Assembly (NCBI GenBank): GCA_004553595.1
Contig: SFKZ01000048.1
Coordinates: 1 to 5,707, forward strand
Reading direction: 5' to 3'
Length of the DNA: 5,707 nucleotides
Source: Methanobrevibacter ruminantium
GTDB lineage: Archaea > Methanobacteriota > Methanobacteria > Methanobacteriales > Methanobacteriaceae
The notes beneath the pieces are model-generated. The model saw only the letters and a list, made by a program, of their open reading frames with translations, did not search any database and was not told the DNA's origin. Positions 5,119-5,707 of the stretch are shown piece after piece (positions within the stretch are counted from its first letter, which is position 1; each line of letters starts with the position of its first letter). The translations under genes and the position numbers were made by a program.

Positions 5119-5413
5119 AACAAGACAAAAATATAAACAATCTGTATGTGTTCCTGTTTTGCGTGAAAAGCGTGTTGAATTGGAGTCAGGTCAGATTATT
5201 GATAAAAATGAAGATATGTGTCAAGTAAAGTTGCCTGAGGCAGAGTTATTTGATATTAATAATGTTTTAGATGCTGGAATTGATTTAGAAGAAGTTAGTT
5301 CTACTATATTAGGTTCTAAGCAGATTGATGCGGATAAGGTTATTCGCAAGTATACAAAGAAAGATAAAAATGATAAAAATGATAATGAAGGAGAAAAAGT
5401 AAATGAAAAGTAA
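5108..5413 (+). CDS. Internal scaffolding protein VP3 (B-like)
   Basis: This 101-residue protein lies immediately upstream of VP1. The start MPFRTRQKYKQSV resembles the FRT-xx-Y opening of gokushovirus VP3, the internal scaffold that organises capsid pentamers and is lost on maturation. After a basic N-terminus (1-22), the middle (23-70) is acidic and probably partly helical. The C-terminus (about 80-101) is a low-complexity K/D/N/E tail produced partly by a 9-base tandem repeat. ATG 5108 is preceded by AAGGAG (5095-5100, 7-base spacing). The gene overlaps the small acidic ORF by 11 bases upstream and VP1 by 11 bases downstream, suggesting coupled translation. Assignment rests on position, size and the N-terminal motif rather than strong homology. 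Confidence 0.78.
   Translation: MPFRTRQKYKQSVCVPVLREKRVELESGQIIDKNEDMCQVKLPEAELFDINNVLDAGIDLEEVSSTILGSKQIDADKVIRKYTKKDKNDKNDNEGEKVNEK
5363..5386 (+). repeat. 9-base tandem repeat GATAAAAAT (about 2.6 copies) in the VP3 tail
   Basis: GATAAAAAT occurs at 5363-5371 and 5372-5380, followed by the partial copy GATAAT (5381-5386). In the VP3 frame it encodes repeated Asp-Lys-Asn units. It ends just before the VP1 ribosome site AAGGAG (5388-5393), so it may keep that region unstructured, or simply reflect polymerase slippage. Confidence 0.75.
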
Positions 5414-5699
5414 TAAACAAGGTAAAGTAAGGATTCCTAAGTCTGGATATAAGCGTTCCAAATTTAATTGGAGTCATGATGTAAATACTACTTTTAGTTG
5501 GGGTGAAATTCAGCCTACTCAGTGTAAGATGTTGATTCCTGGTTCAAAGACTACTATGTCTACTCAGAGTCTTATTCGTCTTGCTCCTATGGTTGTTCCG
5601 ACTTTTGGTCGAGTAAAATATAAGACATATAATCAGTTCGTGTCTATGGCTGAAATTATGCCTAATTTTGATGCTATGATGGCTCAGGGCGTTTGCTAA
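5403..5699 (+). CDS. Major capsid protein VP1, N-terminal part; frame broken near the window end
   Basis: This is the 5' end of the capsid gene continued at base 1. ATG 5403 follows AAGGAG (5388-5393) with 9 bases of spacing and overlaps the end of VP3 by 11 bases. The N-terminus is strongly basic (8 Lys/Arg in the first 20 residues), which fits gokushovirus-type capsids that lack a separate J DNA-binding protein. HDVNTTFSWGEIQPTQCKML and LIRLAPMVVPTFGRVKYKTY are typical VP1 N-terminal segments (about residues 25-77). As written, the frame ends ...MMAQGVC at TAA TAG (5697-5702). Dropping one G of GGG (5687-5689) gives MMAQAFANSESTWNAKLGD, which runs through the window ends into the rest of VP1. 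The break is therefore most likely a one-base error or a real frameshift rather than a natural protein end. Confidence 0.9.
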   Translation: MKSNKQGKVRIPKSGYKRSKFNWSHDVNTTFSWGEIQPTQCKMLIPGSKTTMSTQSLIRLAPMVVPTFGRVKYKTYNQFVSMAEIMPNFDAMMAQGVC

Positions 5700-5707
5700 T
5701 AGCGAAT

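Overview
The window reads as one complete, circular single-stranded DNA phage genome of the family Microviridae, opened inside the major capsid gene. It is AT-rich and T-rich on the + strand. All convincing genes lie on the + strand. In circular order from the only long non-coding gap they are: a rolling-circle replication initiator (VP4), a 39-residue acidic protein of unknown role, the internal scaffolding protein (VP3), the major capsid protein (VP1, which runs off the right end and resumes at the left end), and the DNA pilot/minor capsid protein (VP2). The gene set and the sequence motifs fit the gokushovirus and gut-microvirus side of the family rather than the phiX174 side: VP1 has a basic N-terminus, no separate J, D or G gene is visible, and VP4 has a CxxCxxC segment near its N-terminus. 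I cannot place it in a named subfamily by eye.

Left part (1-1940): the last ~630 codons of VP1, ending at an intrinsic terminator with a GAGA loop and ten T's (1956-1990). VP2 follows at 2019-3293. The ~300-base gap 3294-3599 is packed with dyad symmetry: at least six inverted repeats or hairpins, a small symmetric block of short repeats, and four copies of TGACA. It is the best candidate for the replication origin(s) and for the promoter of the VP4 operon. VP4 (3606-4979), the small acidic ORF (4999-5118), VP3 (5108-5413) and VP1 (from 5403) form a tight cluster in which the last two junctions are 11-base overlaps, each with an AAGGAG ribosome site inside the upstream gene.

Functionally, VP4 would nick the double-stranded replicative form in the gap and drive rolling-circle replication. 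VP3 would scaffold assembly of VP1 into a T=1 shell. VP2 would be packaged in small amounts and deliver the genome. The terminator between VP1 and VP2 may help keep VP2 less abundant than VP1.

The main anomaly is in VP1. As written, its 5' part stops at 5697-5699, about ten bases before the window end. Removing one G from the GGG at 5687-5689 restores a single 747-codon reading frame across the joined ends. This is either an assembly or sequencing error near the cut point or a real frameshift. No gene was recognised for lysis; one overprinted hydrophobic ORF inside VP4 (4498-4704) with its own Shine-Dalgarno sequence is flagged as a speculative candidate. Perfect AAGGAG sites in front of four genes suggest a host that uses Shine-Dalgarno initiation. 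TGG encodes Trp and no in-frame TGA was seen, so the standard bacterial code applies.
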